Below, one piece after another: positions 11,728 through 21,537 of a stretch of DNA of 37,227 nucleotides. This DNA comes from SAR324 cluster bacterium. Lineage in GTDB: Bacteria; SAR324; XYD2-FULL-50-16. How positions within the stretch are numbered: position 1 is the stretch's first letter; each line of letters starts with the position of its first letter. The position numbers and the translations under genes are program-made. The DNA is taken from NCBI GenBank assembly GCA_028280735.1, contig JANQLH010000452.1, forward strand, positions 1 to 37,227. Reading direction: 5' to 3'. A model generated the notes under the pieces. That model saw nothing but the letters and a program-made list of their open reading frames with translations. It made no database searches and had not been told where the DNA came from.

Positions 11728-11736
11728 TGCTATAAT
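11728..11736 (+). promoter_or_regulatory. Candidate extended -10 promoter for mreC
   Basis: TGCTATAAT (TGnTATAAT) about 25 bp upstream of the mreC start; no good -35. Confidence 0.4.
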
Positions 11737-11757
11737 ACGGTTTTTCTAAAAAACTTA

Positions 11758-12612
11758 ATGTTTCGCTTCATCAAGAACAACCGACTTCGCATATCCATTG
11801 TAGTAATTTTCCTGTTTTTTCTACTTTACCTTGCTACCCAGGTTGAAATACAGAGATCTGAAAACTGGTACACTGCGACCATTCACACCATATCCTATCC
11901 ATTTCAGGCCACATTTCATTTTGTTAAAAGGAATCTGACTGAAACCTGGAACAGCTACCTGTGGCTGGTTGATGTAAAAGAAGAAAACGACAGGCTCTGG
12001 GCCAGAGTTTGGGAACTGGAGGAAGAAAATGCCCGGTCCCGGGAAATTCGTTTGGAGCACGACCGTTTAAGGGAAATCCTCGAATTTAAGAGGAAAGATC
12101 CCAATGTCAAGGTATTTGCAGAAGTGATTTTTGAAGTCAAAAAACCTTTTTTTCAATTGCTGGTGATCAATAAAGGATCTGATGAAGGTATTCGACCGAA
12201 TTTTGCCGTGGTTTCGCCGGAAGGAATCATCGGCAAGATCCAATCTGTCACTGCCAATCAGTCGGTTGTACAAATGATAACAGATTCAAGGTCTCAGTTT
12301 CCGGTTTTGATTCAGCGAACAAGGACCAAGGCCATGTCTTACGGTTCATTGGATGGTACCATTACGATCAAGAGAATACCCAGGCGCCAGGAAATTTTTA
12401 AAGATGATCAGGTGGTAACTTCAGGCTTGGCCGGGGTATTCCCCAAGGGGTTTCCTGTTGGAAAAGTGGATAAGATAGAGAAAGAATCATCAGGATTGTT
12501 TCAATCCGTCACTATGATTCCGGCGGTTGATTTGAGTAAAATCGAGGAAGTTGCCGTGCTGTTGCGGAATGTTGAGAATATCCATCAACCGCTGTTCACC
12601 GACATAGAGTAA
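11758..12612 (+). CDS. mreC: Rod shape-determining protein MreC
   Basis: N-terminal TM, coiled coil, MreC beta-domain (VINKGSDEGIRPNFAVVSPEGIIGKI...). Confidence 0.93.
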   Translation: MFRFIKNNRLRISIVVIFLFFLLYLATQVEIQRSENWYTATIHTISYPFQATFHFVKRNLTETWNSYLWLVDVKEENDRLWARVWELEEENARSREIRLEHDRLREILEFKRKDPNVKVFAEVIFEVKKPFFQLLVINKGSDEGIRPNFAVVSPEGIIGKIQSVTANQSVVQMITDSRSQFPVLIQRTRTKAMSYGSLDGTITIKRIPRRQEIFKDDQVVTSGLAGVFPKGFPVGKVDKIEKESSGLFQSVTMIPAVDLSKIEEVAVLLRNVENIHQPLFTDIE

Positions 12613-12613
12613 A

Positions 12614-13117
12614 ATGTATCCGGCATTCGTCTGTTTTCTGTTTTGGTTCCTGTCCATTATTCTTGAAACTACTTTCTTTGCCTTGTCGGATTGGTTTCAA
12701 CCGAATCTTTATTTTGTTGTGGCCGTCATATTCAGTATTCACTGGCGCGGGTCCGAAGGTTATTTTATCGCCACCCTGATGGGGCTCACGGCTGATTGTT
12801 TTTCAACCCTTCCTTTTGGCATTTACGGGCTGAGCTATTTCATATTGTCATTCCCCATGCGGTGGTACGCTGTTAAAATTTACCAGGAAGCGTTAATTAC
12901 TTTGCCATTTGTTGTCGGAATTTTTACACTGGTCATGAATGCATTGGTACTCGGCTTTTTAAAGACCTTCTTTTCCCAGGGAGAATTCAATAGTTGGTTG
13001 GGAAATGTCCTGTTTAACGAAGTGATTCCATCGGGAATAATGGCTATCCCGGCTTTGGTGATGCTGAGAAACCTGGAAAAGCGATATAGAATTCATCTTT
13101 CGGAGCGAAAATTTTGA
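12614..13117 (+). CDS. mreD: Rod shape-determining protein MreD
   Basis: Polytopic membrane protein between mreC and mrdA; GLTADCFSTLPFGIYGLSY. Confidence 0.85.
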   Translation: MYPAFVCFLFWFLSIILETTFFALSDWFQPNLYFVVAVIFSIHWRGSEGYFIATLMGLTADCFSTLPFGIYGLSYFILSFPMRWYAVKIYQEALITLPFVVGIFTLVMNALVLGFLKTFFSQGEFNSWLGNVLFNEVIPSGIMAIPALVMLRNLEKRYRIHLSERKF

Positions 13118-15036
13118 AGGAAGAACCGCTATCATTTGAAGAGTTACAGCTTTTTAACCGCAGAGATTTGATAATACGCTCTGTCCTGACAGTTCCATTT
13201 GCGGCAATTGTTTGGCGACTTTGGAATTTACAGGTTAAAAACGGTAAAACTTATAAGGAACTCTCGAAAGGTAATCGAATTCGATTAAAATCTTTGGCAG
13301 CACCCAGGGGTATTGTTTATGACAGAAACGGGGTTATAGTCGCCAAAAACATTCCTTCATATATTTTGAACCTTGTCAGAGAAGATGTCCCCGATATTGA
13401 TGAAGTGCTGACCAAGATTTCCCTGTCGTTGCAAATTCCCATTGAACTACTGCGAAGGAATCTGCAGTCTCAACTCAAAACTGCCCGTTTTGTCCCCATT
13501 CAAATTCACAAGGATCTGACCCTTAGACAGATAGCCCTGATCGAGACCTATCAGGAACAATTTCCGGGAATAAGTATCGAAGTAATGCCACGCCGCTATT
13601 ATCCATTGCTGAGCACTGGAGCCCACGTCTTCGGGTACATGAGTGAAATCACCAAGGCCCAGCTAAAGAAATTGCCCGAAAACAAGATCAAATCGGCAAA
13701 GATCATTGGTCAGGAAGGTATTGAAGCGGTCTACAACGAGCATCTGATCGGCACCGACGGCGGAATGCAGGTAGAAGTAAACAATGCGGGAAGGGAAATA
13801 CGAACCTATCCCGGGCAGATCGATCCCAAACCCGGCAATGACATTATTCTTTCAATTGATAGCGTCCTGCAACGCCAAATTGAAAAAATCATGGGAAAAC
13901 GCCGCGGGGCAGTCATAGTGATGTCACCAAACACGGGTGAAGTCCTGGCTATGGTCAGTCTTCCTGCATTTGATCCCAACGAGTTTTCCCAAGGGCTTAG
14001 TGTAAAACGCTGGAGAGAGCTTAGAAACGACCCCGGGCATGTATTGAATAACAAATGTATTCAGGGTATCTATTCTCCGGGTTCTACCTTTAAGATGGTA
14101 ACGGCTGCTGCTGCCCTGGAGTCGGGAATAGTTTCCCCTGATACCGAAATCAAGTGTGACGGTTTTATCAGGTTAAAACGTACAAAAATGCACTGCTGGA
14201 AGAGAAGTGGCCATGGTTATCTCAATGTGGTCCAGGCTATTGAACATTCATGCAATGTGTTTTTCTATAAAGTAGCCATGGAGATGGGGATCGAAAAAAT
14301 CAAGGAATATGCCAATAGATTTGGACTGGGTTCCCCCTCGGGAGTGGATCTGCTTTCAGAGCTTAGCGGTGTAGTACCTGACAGGGAATGGAAACTCAAA
14401 CGTTATAAACAGGAATGGCAAAAAGGGGAGACGCCAAATGTTGCAATCGGTCAAGGATACCTTAGTGTAACACCTATTCAGCTGATCAGTTACATCAATG
14501 CGATCGCTAATGGTGGTTTTTTTGTTAAACCACGAATTGTAAAACAATATATCGATAATGAAAGTTTGACCAAAATTGGAAAATTGGAGCCTGGTCTTAA
14601 TCTTCTGGAAACCAAAATTGAAAAACGTGAAATCGACATCAAGCCTGAAACGTTAGATCTATTAAGACAAGGAATGGAACGAAACGTTCAGGGTGAAAAA
14701 GGTACAGGCAGACGCGCGAGATCCGGTCTTGTTGCTGTTGCCGGAAAAACCGGAACCACCGAGGTAATCAGCTCTAAAACCAGGGATAAGATCCTTAAAG
14801 AGCAAGGTGAAGTTGCGGAGAAATTTCAGAATCATGCCTGGTTTACGGCATTTGCTCCGGTGGAAGATCCAATGATTTCAATGGTTGTTATGGTCGAACA
14901 CGGCAGTTCCGGTTCAAATTCCGCAGCAATCGCCAGACAGATTATAGACTACTATTTTACCAATATTGAATCGGTTCCTAAATCTCCATTGGAAAACCTA
15001 CCTCTTAAGACAGAAGAACTTGGGAACAACACATAA
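13114..15036 (+). CDS. mrdA: Penicillin-binding protein 2 (transpeptidase), TTG start overlapping mreD stop
   Basis: YSPGSTFKMVTA (SxxK), SCN, AGKTGTTE (KTG) motifs. Confidence 0.95.
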   Translation: MKEEPLSFEELQLFNRRDLIIRSVLTVPFAAIVWRLWNLQVKNGKTYKELSKGNRIRLKSLAAPRGIVYDRNGVIVAKNIPSYILNLVREDVPDIDEVLTKISLSLQIPIELLRRNLQSQLKTARFVPIQIHKDLTLRQIALIETYQEQFPGISIEVMPRRYYPLLSTGAHVFGYMSEITKAQLKKLPENKIKSAKIIGQEGIEAVYNEHLIGTDGGMQVEVNNAGREIRTYPGQIDPKPGNDIILSIDSVLQRQIEKIMGKRRGAVIVMSPNTGEVLAMVSLPAFDPNEFSQGLSVKRWRELRNDPGHVLNNKCIQGIYSPGSTFKMVTAAAALESGIVSPDTEIKCDGFIRLKRTKMHCWKRSGHGYLNVVQAIEHSCNVFFYKVAMEMGIEKIKEYANRFGLGSPSGVDLLSELSGVVPDREWKLKRYKQEWQKGETPNVAIGQGYLSVTPIQLISYINAIANGGFFVKPRIVKQYIDNESLTKIGKLEPGLNLLETKIEKREIDIKPETLDLLRQGMERNVQGEKGTGRRARSGLVAVAGKTGTTEVISSKTRDKILKEQGEVAEKFQNHAWFTAFAPVEDPMISMVVMVEHGSSGSNSAAIARQIIDYYFTNIESVPKSPLENLPLKTEELGNNT

Positions 15037-15106
15037 TTATTCGGTTTTGGCTGACATTAGCTGAAACTGCATATCTCCTTCACAATTCAACGCTTATATT
15101 CGAAAT

Positions 15107-15703
15107 ATGAATCTTGTTCAATACAAACATATTGTTTTAGCTTCAGGCTCGCCAAGAAGAAAGGATTATCTGGATAAATACAATTTGAATTTTGAGGTTA
15201 TCAAAGGTGATATTGATGAAACCGTGATGCGGGGTGAAGGTCCCGAAAGCTATGCCCGAAGAATGGCCTTGGAAAAAGCAAACGAGGTTATACCCGAATG
15301 TACTGCAGATGCTGTGGTGATCGCGGCAGATACTATCGTGGTGTTTGAGAGTGAGATACTGGGTAAGCCCCCTTCACCGGAGGATGTGCTGCCAATGTTA
15401 AAAAAACTGAACGGCAAATCCCACGAAGTAATCACCTCCTACCAGATCGTCGATAAAGGCACTAATGAGGAGGTCAACCGGTCGGTGTTCACAAAAGTTC
15501 GATTTAACCGGCTTTCCGACCATATTCTGAAAGCTTATTCCCGATCACGGGAGCCCTTGGACAAAGCCGGAGCATATTCAATCCAGGGATTGGGAACGAT
15601 TCTTGTGGAATCGATCGAAGGTTCCTATAACAATGTGGTAGGCCTGCCTATAGAAATACTGCTTCAGGATCTGATTGCCATGCAGGTAATTGATACAAAA
15701 TAA
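15107..15703 (+). CDS. maf: Maf-family nucleotide pyrophosphatase
   Basis: VLASGSPRRKDYL, AADTIVVFESEILGKP. Confidence 0.95.
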   Translation: MNLVQYKHIVLASGSPRRKDYLDKYNLNFEVIKGDIDETVMRGEGPESYARRMALEKANEVIPECTADAVVIAADTIVVFESEILGKPPSPEDVLPMLKKLNGKSHEVITSYQIVDKGTNEEVNRSVFTKVRFNRLSDHILKAYSRSREPLDKAGAYSIQGLGTILVESIEGSYNNVVGLPIEILLQDLIAMQVIDTK

Positions 15704-15810
15704 AGAATCAAACAGTAATTAAAAAACAAAGTGCTTTAAAAAAATATGTAAACAGGATAAAAATCTCATTTATTCTAATTATTTATATCCCGTCTTCCCC
15801 TTTAATCAGC

Positions 15811-16794
15811 ATGCAACCCAGTAAAACAACCACCACTTTCTTCTTTCTCCTATTCATTTTATTCATTGCCCATACTGCATCCGCCCAGGAGATCGATTTT
15901 TTGCCTGAAGGAGTTTTTTCTTCGAGGTACGAGTTAAGCACATCCAGTTACAATTCGGTGCTTGATCGCTCTAAGAAGACAGATTTACTTAAGGAACTAT
16001 TGGACCGAAATTCGATCGGGGAAGACGATATCAAAGGGGATTTGGCTTATACCTCAACTGTTCACTCATTCATGTTGCAATACGGCCTCTATGATAGTTT
16101 GAATGTTGCGTTGGTGGTTCCGTTTGTTATCAATAAGCGTGAATCAAACCTGGAGGTCGCTAACACCGGGAATGCTTCGCATATACAATTTGCTTCAGAT
16201 TATGAATCAGCTGAAAGCCAGGGAATAGGTGATATTTCGCTGATTGCAACCTGGAGGCCTGTCTATAGTGACTCCAATGATTTTCGGGTTGGAATTGAAC
16301 TCAACGGCAATAACGGTCAATACCATTTATCTGATTCGGATAATGTTTCCCTGGGAAACGGGGCCAATGATTTGGAAATCTTGCTTAGATGGCTTGTCTA
16401 TTCAAGTGAGTCAGAATTCAGAACAGATGTGGAACTCGCTGTGCTGGCTACAGAAACTATTGAAATTACGGAAGATGATACCGATTACGAAATAAAAAAA
16501 GGAAACAATGTGCACCTCGGTATCGATCTGTCCGATAATTTGGGATCAATTAATTACGGGGGAGGGCTCAAGGTTGTCACATCCGGTAAGACACAAATCA
16601 ACGATGTTGATCAAGGGGATAACTACCTGGCGTTTTACTACAAATTATTTTTGAATTTCGGAAATCTAAAGCGTTTGGAAGAGTCAACAATAAGCTTGCC
16701 TTGGTATGCAGGTGTTTATTTTGAGGATATCTTTATCGGAACGAATGCACCGGCTGCCAGTACCTTCGGCATTAAAGCAACCCTGTATTTTTAG
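15811..16794 (+). CDS. Putative outer-membrane beta-barrel protein
   Basis: Signal peptide ending ASAQE, alternating amphipathic strands, C-terminal aromatic (ATLYF). Confidence 0.7.
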   Translation: MQPSKTTTTFFFLLFILFIAHTASAQEIDFLPEGVFSSRYELSTSSYNSVLDRSKKTDLLKELLDRNSIGEDDIKGDLAYTSTVHSFMLQYGLYDSLNVALVVPFVINKRESNLEVANTGNASHIQFASDYESAESQGIGDISLIATWRPVYSDSNDFRVGIELNGNNGQYHLSDSDNVSLGNGANDLEILLRWLVYSSESEFRTDVELAVLATETIEITEDDTDYEIKKGNNVHLGIDLSDNLGSINYGGGLKVVTSGKTQINDVDQGDNYLAFYYKLFLNFGNLKRLEESTISLPWYAGVYFEDIFIGTNAPAASTFGIKATLYF

Positions 16795-16800
16795 GATCAC

Positions 16801-16827
16801 GGCTGTCAAAACCGGGTTTTGGCAGGC
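16801..16827 (+). terminator. Hairpin just downstream of the OMP stop codon
   Basis: CTGTCAAAACC/GGTTTTGGCAG near-perfect inverted repeat 7 nt after the stop. Confidence 0.4.
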
Positions 16828-16958
16828 CGTCGGGCTGACAGGATGATACACGATTACTGAAACCTAATCATTGCAAAAGGTTCGATTGACGGAAAATCAA
16901 ACCGGTTGTTAGGATAATCGATATACCAGACAACCCTTCATTTGACACCGCACTGCCC

Positions 16959-17057
16959 GGAGGTAGTTGAGTCTCTGGTGGGCTCCCCGGTCTTCAAAAC
17001 CGTGCGCGGCGCGTGCAGAACGTGCTGGGTGGGTTCGATTCCCACGTACCTCCGCCA
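16959..17057 (+). tRNA. selC: tRNA-Sec (anticodon TCA)
   Basis: GGAGGTAG...CTTCAAA anticodon loop (TCA at 16994-16996), long variable arm GCGCG-TGCAGAA-CGTGC, T-arm GTGGGTTCGATTCCCAC, 3' GTACCTCCGCCA. Confidence 0.93.
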
Positions 17058-17293
17058 TTCATTATACATCGCTTCTCTGCCACAGGTTTTTTAAAGTTCT
17101 ATCGAGGGTGTTGTGAGGCTGCAAGTGTTTGGCAGACAACCTTATTTATTCGATAGCCTTATACTCGTCTCCCCCTGGCCCCTTTTCCTGGCTGTATGAT
17201 CCCCGTCGGATTCCGGGGCGGTCCCCCGAATATCTTGTATCATGAAGTGTATCCGTGCCGGTTTTAAATTCAATCTTTCAAGCAGATAGTCAA

Positions 17294-17833
17294 TCAAAAC
17301 CTTAAACCCACCAGGACCCCGAGGCCAACGATGACGGAGTTTTTCAGGTCGCCGGAGGGGATGTTTACATAGAGGACGTTTGGTGCTACGACAAACTCGT
17401 CTTCAATAACCCATTTGTAGCCGATGGTGACTGCCGGAGAGGTGCCTGAAATCTCAATATCACCTTCTTTGTCATCGTCTTTCCAGTCAGTCTTTCCGTT
17501 GATTTGCTCCAGCCCGACTCCAACATGAAGTTTTTCCCTGGATTTCATTGGATAGATGCTCACTCCTGCACCAATATAGCTTCCACGACCGTCTTCATGA
17601 TAGTCACTGATGTCCGTATAGGAATAGCCAAAATTTCCTATTCTTGCATAGACGGCTAATTTCTCAGCTACCGGGTATTCGGCACCTGCCATAATCAAAG
17701 TTCCGACAACGTTTGTGTATAGCGATGCATTTAACTCAATTTTTTCTGCCGCGTTGATGTTGGCATGGTTAACAGAAGTCAGGATGAATACACAACACGT
17801 TGCAATAATGGTTTTTTTGACCTTCAAATACAT
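17294..17833 (-). CDS. Putative small outer-membrane beta-barrel protein (OmpA/OmpX-like fold)
   Basis: Signal peptide, barrel-like strands, terminal VGLRF. Confidence 0.65.
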   Translation of the reverse strand: MYLKVKKTIIATCCVFILTSVNHANINAAEKIELNASLYTNVVGTLIMAGAEYPVAEKLAVYARIGNFGYSYTDISDYHEDGRGSYIGAGVSIYPMKSREKLHVGVGLEQINGKTDWKDDDKEGDIEISGTSPAVTIGYKWVIEDEFVVAPNVLYVNIPSGDLKNSVIVGLGVLVGLRF

Positions 17834-18032
17834 GTGATCTCTCCTTGTTTATAACATATCAAGGGATACATCTTTCCCAAATAGCGATACCTTTTCTGAC
17901 CGAGCACAAGCACCTGACGCCGCACAATATCGCCTCATATACTTGTAGCAAGGCATTTCCTTTATAAAGCAAGACTACTCGAATTTTATTTATGATAGGA
18001 GATCGATCCTATAGAGTTGATTTTTCCTAGTC

Positions 18033-18079
18033 AAGATTGACCTAAACCTGTCAATAGTTGCCGGGTTTAGGTCGACCTT
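18033..18079. repeat. Long imperfect inverted repeat (16-nt arms, 15-nt spacer) in a 600-bp intergenic region
   Basis: AAGATTGACCTAAACC ... GGTTTAGGTCGACCTT; one mismatch and one wobble. Confidence 0.75.
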
Positions 18080-18429
18080 ACATCCGGTAGGATTTGATGG
18101 ATAGAAAAAACCAATGGTTGATACAGGAAAGGATTGTTTTAAACTACAGATCTCTAGCGAAAGACAAAAAATCCTTTTACTCTTACCGAGCGCTTTTGGA
18201 TAAATGTCCGTTATGCAATCCGCTTGGATTCTGATTGTTCGGGCCGCAAATCCGGATGAAAGTTGTTGGTCAATATTTCCAATAAAAAACAATAACGATC
18301 CTGGTAAAAGAATGAAAAAAAAGCTAAACAAGTGGTTCTAACCTGTTTCTAAACCTGATCGAAACGTGAAAAAACAAAAGGATTTGATTTCAATACACTT
18401 AATAGTTACAGCTTTCATCCTTTGAATTT

Positions 18430-20511
18430 ATGAAAAATAAAGTCGGTTCCAAATTTTACTGGTTTATTGCCATTTCGGTTTGCTTATCAATTCTCATTTC
18501 ATCTATCACAATCGCCTTTTATCTGCTGAATCAATTTGAAAAAGAAGTTTTGCTGAAAGATGAACTTCATTTGAAGGGGTTGGTCGGTAACGTGGAGGGA
18601 TTTATTGATCGATCCTATTCATTGAACTACCAATTGTCGGTTAATCCCATAATTATTGATAATCTGCTTAACGCTCCGAAAGAATGGAGTAAACGTTTGC
18701 AGTCCTACATCAGTCAATATGAAGTGGGAAGAGGATTGAGTGACAACAGCGGGTTGCCTTTGTTCATTCAAATGCAGAAACAATATGATTTTGTAGAATT
18801 GTTTTTCCTGCAGGATATCCAGGGGAAGCAGACTGCCAGAAGTTTTGGTATCCCGGGTTTAAGAGACAAGCGCTGGTGGTTTCGTAAAATGATGACGGAT
18901 GAGCATCATTCTCCCTTTGTTTCAAAATCCTATTTTTCACTGACAGGTGATAAACCCGTTTCAAGTATATTTCACCCTGTTTTACACAACAATAAGCTCA
19001 TTGGCATACTTGGAACTGATATTAATTTCGATTTTCTGCAAACATTTGTCAGCAAACATATTTTTTCCAAAGACCTCTATGCCATGATTACGGATAATGA
19101 AGGTGTGGTGATAGCGCATCCAAACAAAGAGATGCTGCGAAAAATCTATAACCTGAAAAACATGTCGTTGGAAGTATTGGAATCAAAGGTATCTTACGAT
19201 GGTGTGCTGGATAACTCCGGCCATATGAAAACAAGCAAGAATCATCTTGATTGGGACCCGAAGATATCAGATATTGTCAAAAACGCGATTGAAGGAAAAA
19301 GCGGCTTTGAACAAGAGGTAATCCTCGATGAAAAACTGCATACCTTGTACTACCATCCTGTTGCCGTGGCCGGAAGTGAAAAAAACTTCACGGTAATTCT
19401 CGTGCGGGATCAATCTACCTTGATTTCCACAAAAATCAAGATAGTGTTTTTTGTCCTGGGTTTTACTGTTTGTACGATATTTATCCTGCTGTTCATGTTC
19501 CACTTCTTTTTCAAACGATTCATTCTAACTCCCCTTGGAACGCTGACGAGTTCAATTAAACAGGCGGATATTGATCAAACCTCTCCTGTAACCTTAAAAT
19601 CCAATGATGAATTTGAAACGTTGGCAGAAACCTTCAATGAATTACACAACAAGTTAAGAAAGGCTCGCTCCAACCTGGTGGATTTGAATGAAAAGCTGGA
19701 GGAGAAAGTCGAAATGCGGACCACCGAGCTAAGATTGATCAACGAAGAACTTGGAAAAGAGATTGATGAGCATAGAATCACTACGGAGAAGTTGAGGGAG
19801 GCACGTGATCAGGCTGAATCTGCCAGTCATGCAAAAAGCCAGTTTCTGGCCAATATCAGCCACGAGTTACGAACTCCCATGCATGGTATTCTGAGTTTTG
19901 TAACGCTTGGATTGAGCAAAATCGACACGCTCAAAAGGGGGAAAATCAAACAATTTTTGGGAGAGATCCATTCCAGTGCCCATCGACTGCTCAATTTGCT
20001 TAATGATTTGCTGGATTTATCCCGACTCGAGTCAGGCAAGGAAAAGTATATTTTTGAAGAACACCGTCTATCGCCCGTTGTCTCGAAAGCAATAGCTGAA
20101 ATGTCCGCTTTTCACAGGGACAAGAATATTGCTGTAACCTTTGAAGACCCAAATTTTGATGATCGAGCCCTTTTTGACGGAGCCAAGATAACGCAGGTCT
20201 TGCAAAATCTGATCTCCAACGCCATCAAGTTCAGCAACGAAGGAGGCAGGGTAAAACTGGAATTAACGGAATCCGATAAGAACATCATGGTTGCTGTTGC
20301 GGATAACGGTGTTGGTATTCCCGGCAATGAGTTGGAGTCGGTATTTGATAAATTCGTACAAAGCAGTAAAACTGCCACAGGTGCAGGTGGAACAGGCTTA
20401 GGACTCTCAATCTGTCAAAAGATCATCGGTGATCATCAAGGAAAAATTTGGGCCGAAATCAACCCGAAAGGAGGAACGATTTTAAAGTTTATGATCCCCA
20501 GAAGAATATAA
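18430..20511 (+). CDS. Sensor histidine kinase with dCache-like sensor, HAMP, HisKA and HATPase domains
   Basis: Two TMs flanking a Cache-like region (GILGTDINFDFL, ITDNEGVVIAHPN), H-box FLANISHELRTPMHGIL, N-box NLISNAIKFS, GTGLGLSI. Confidence 0.93.
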   Translation: MKNKVGSKFYWFIAISVCLSILISSITIAFYLLNQFEKEVLLKDELHLKGLVGNVEGFIDRSYSLNYQLSVNPIIIDNLLNAPKEWSKRLQSYISQYEVGRGLSDNSGLPLFIQMQKQYDFVELFFLQDIQGKQTARSFGIPGLRDKRWWFRKMMTDEHHSPFVSKSYFSLTGDKPVSSIFHPVLHNNKLIGILGTDINFDFLQTFVSKHIFSKDLYAMITDNEGVVIAHPNKEMLRKIYNLKNMSLEVLESKVSYDGVLDNSGHMKTSKNHLDWDPKISDIVKNAIEGKSGFEQEVILDEKLHTLYYHPVAVAGSEKNFTVILVRDQSTLISTKIKIVFFVLGFTVCTIFILLFMFHFFFKRFILTPLGTLTSSIKQADIDQTSPVTLKSNDEFETLAETFNELHNKLRKARSNLVDLNEKLEEKVEMRTTELRLINEELGKEIDEHRITTEKLREARDQAESASHAKSQFLANISHELRTPMHGILSFVTLGLSKIDTLKRGKIKQFLGEIHSSAHRLLNLLNDLLDLSRLESGKEKYIFEEHRLSPVVSKAIAEMSAFHRDKNIAVTFEDPNFDDRALFDGAKITQVLQNLISNAIKFSNEGGRVKLELTESDKNIMVAVADNGVGIPGNELESVFDKFVQSSKTATGAGGTGLGLSICQKIIGDHQGKIWAEINPKGGTILKFMIPRRI

Positions 20512-20537
20512 ATTATTCCTCAGATGAGACTGGGTGG

Positions 20538-21512
20538 TTATGGATGGGCTTTAAAAAACTCCCAGATTTCTTTTGTCAGATTATAATTGAATAACGAGTC
20601 GTCCTGCGATAGCCGGCTTGTATGATATACGCCGGGCCAGCGGTGATTCCAGTTGGCAAGGGAGACTTTGACTACTTTTTTGTTTTTCGAACAGTCTTCC
20701 CAAGATTTTTTTTCGACGGCGTTTTCCCGTGTGTATCGGGTGTCACTGGTTTGCGAACATTGATTGGTATTAAGCCAGAATTCCACACTTTGTTTAAATG
20801 AGTAAAAGGTAAGCTCTCCATTTGATCCCTCTCTGGCCCCTCCTTCATAAGGAATGCTATCGTCAGCTGTGCCATGTGCCAGAAACACCGATACAGGATT
20901 TGGAGGAGGTTTTAGCTTCCATTCCGGTTTGATGTTCACATCGATAGCTCCGATCGTTGCGCTTACGACGGCAACAGACTTTGGATATTCGGGATACTCG
21001 GTGGCGAAACGGTGGACCAGCATACCACCGTTTGAAAAACCAACAAGGAAGATTCTTTCGCGATTGATGGGGAGGCTTTTTGAGGAGCTTTCAATGATCT
21101 GCTTGAGGTAACCGGTATCATCAATTTTGTTTTCAGCTGCATAAGCACAACAAAATCCGGCATTCCAATGCCTAAGGAATCCAAAGATTCCAACGCCGTT
21201 TGCGTATGAAACTATAAACCCTTCTCTGTCCGCCAACTCATTGAAACCGGAAATCTCGGAAAAAGCGGAGGCTGAACTGAATGCTCCATGAACGACTACA
21301 ACCAAAGGATAGGTCTTTTGCGGAGTAAAATTTGTTGGAACGTGAACTAAAAAATCCCGTTTAAAGCCCCTGAAAGTCATTTCCACAGTGCTTTGATAGG
21401 TACCTGGCAGTATTTTACCCGCCTGCGGAAGTGTTTGGACGCAACCTGTCAAGAACGTGATAATCGTGCCGATCAACAACAGAAACAGGTAGCGGAAAAA
21501 TAAGGTACGCAT
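20538..21512 (-). CDS. PHB depolymerase-like (LpqC family) esterase, probable lipoprotein
   Basis: VGFSNGGM lipase box, lipobox FLTGC; start reassigned to the ATG at 21512 preceded by ATGGAGGCATAATC; the ORF track start at 21551 gives an atypical N-terminus. Confidence 0.8.
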   Translation of the reverse strand: MRTLFFRYLFLLLIGTIITFLTGCVQTLPQAGKILPGTYQSTVEMTFRGFKRDFLVHVPTNFTPQKTYPLVVVVHGAFSSASAFSEISGFNELADREGFIVSYANGVGIFGFLRHWNAGFCCAYAAENKIDDTGYLKQIIESSSKSLPINRERIFLVGFSNGGMLVHRFATEYPEYPKSVAVVSATIGAIDVNIKPEWKLKPPPNPVSVFLAHGTADDSIPYEGGAREGSNGELTFYSFKQSVEFWLNTNQCSQTSDTRYTRENAVEKKSWEDCSKNKKVVKVSLANWNHRWPGVYHTSRLSQDDSLFNYNLTKEIWEFFKAHP

Positions 21513-21537
21513 GATTATGCCTCCATGGATTGATGGC

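Noticed and set aside
17990-18331. 113-aa reverse-strand ORF
   Set aside because: Overlaps the strong inverted repeat and has no coding character.
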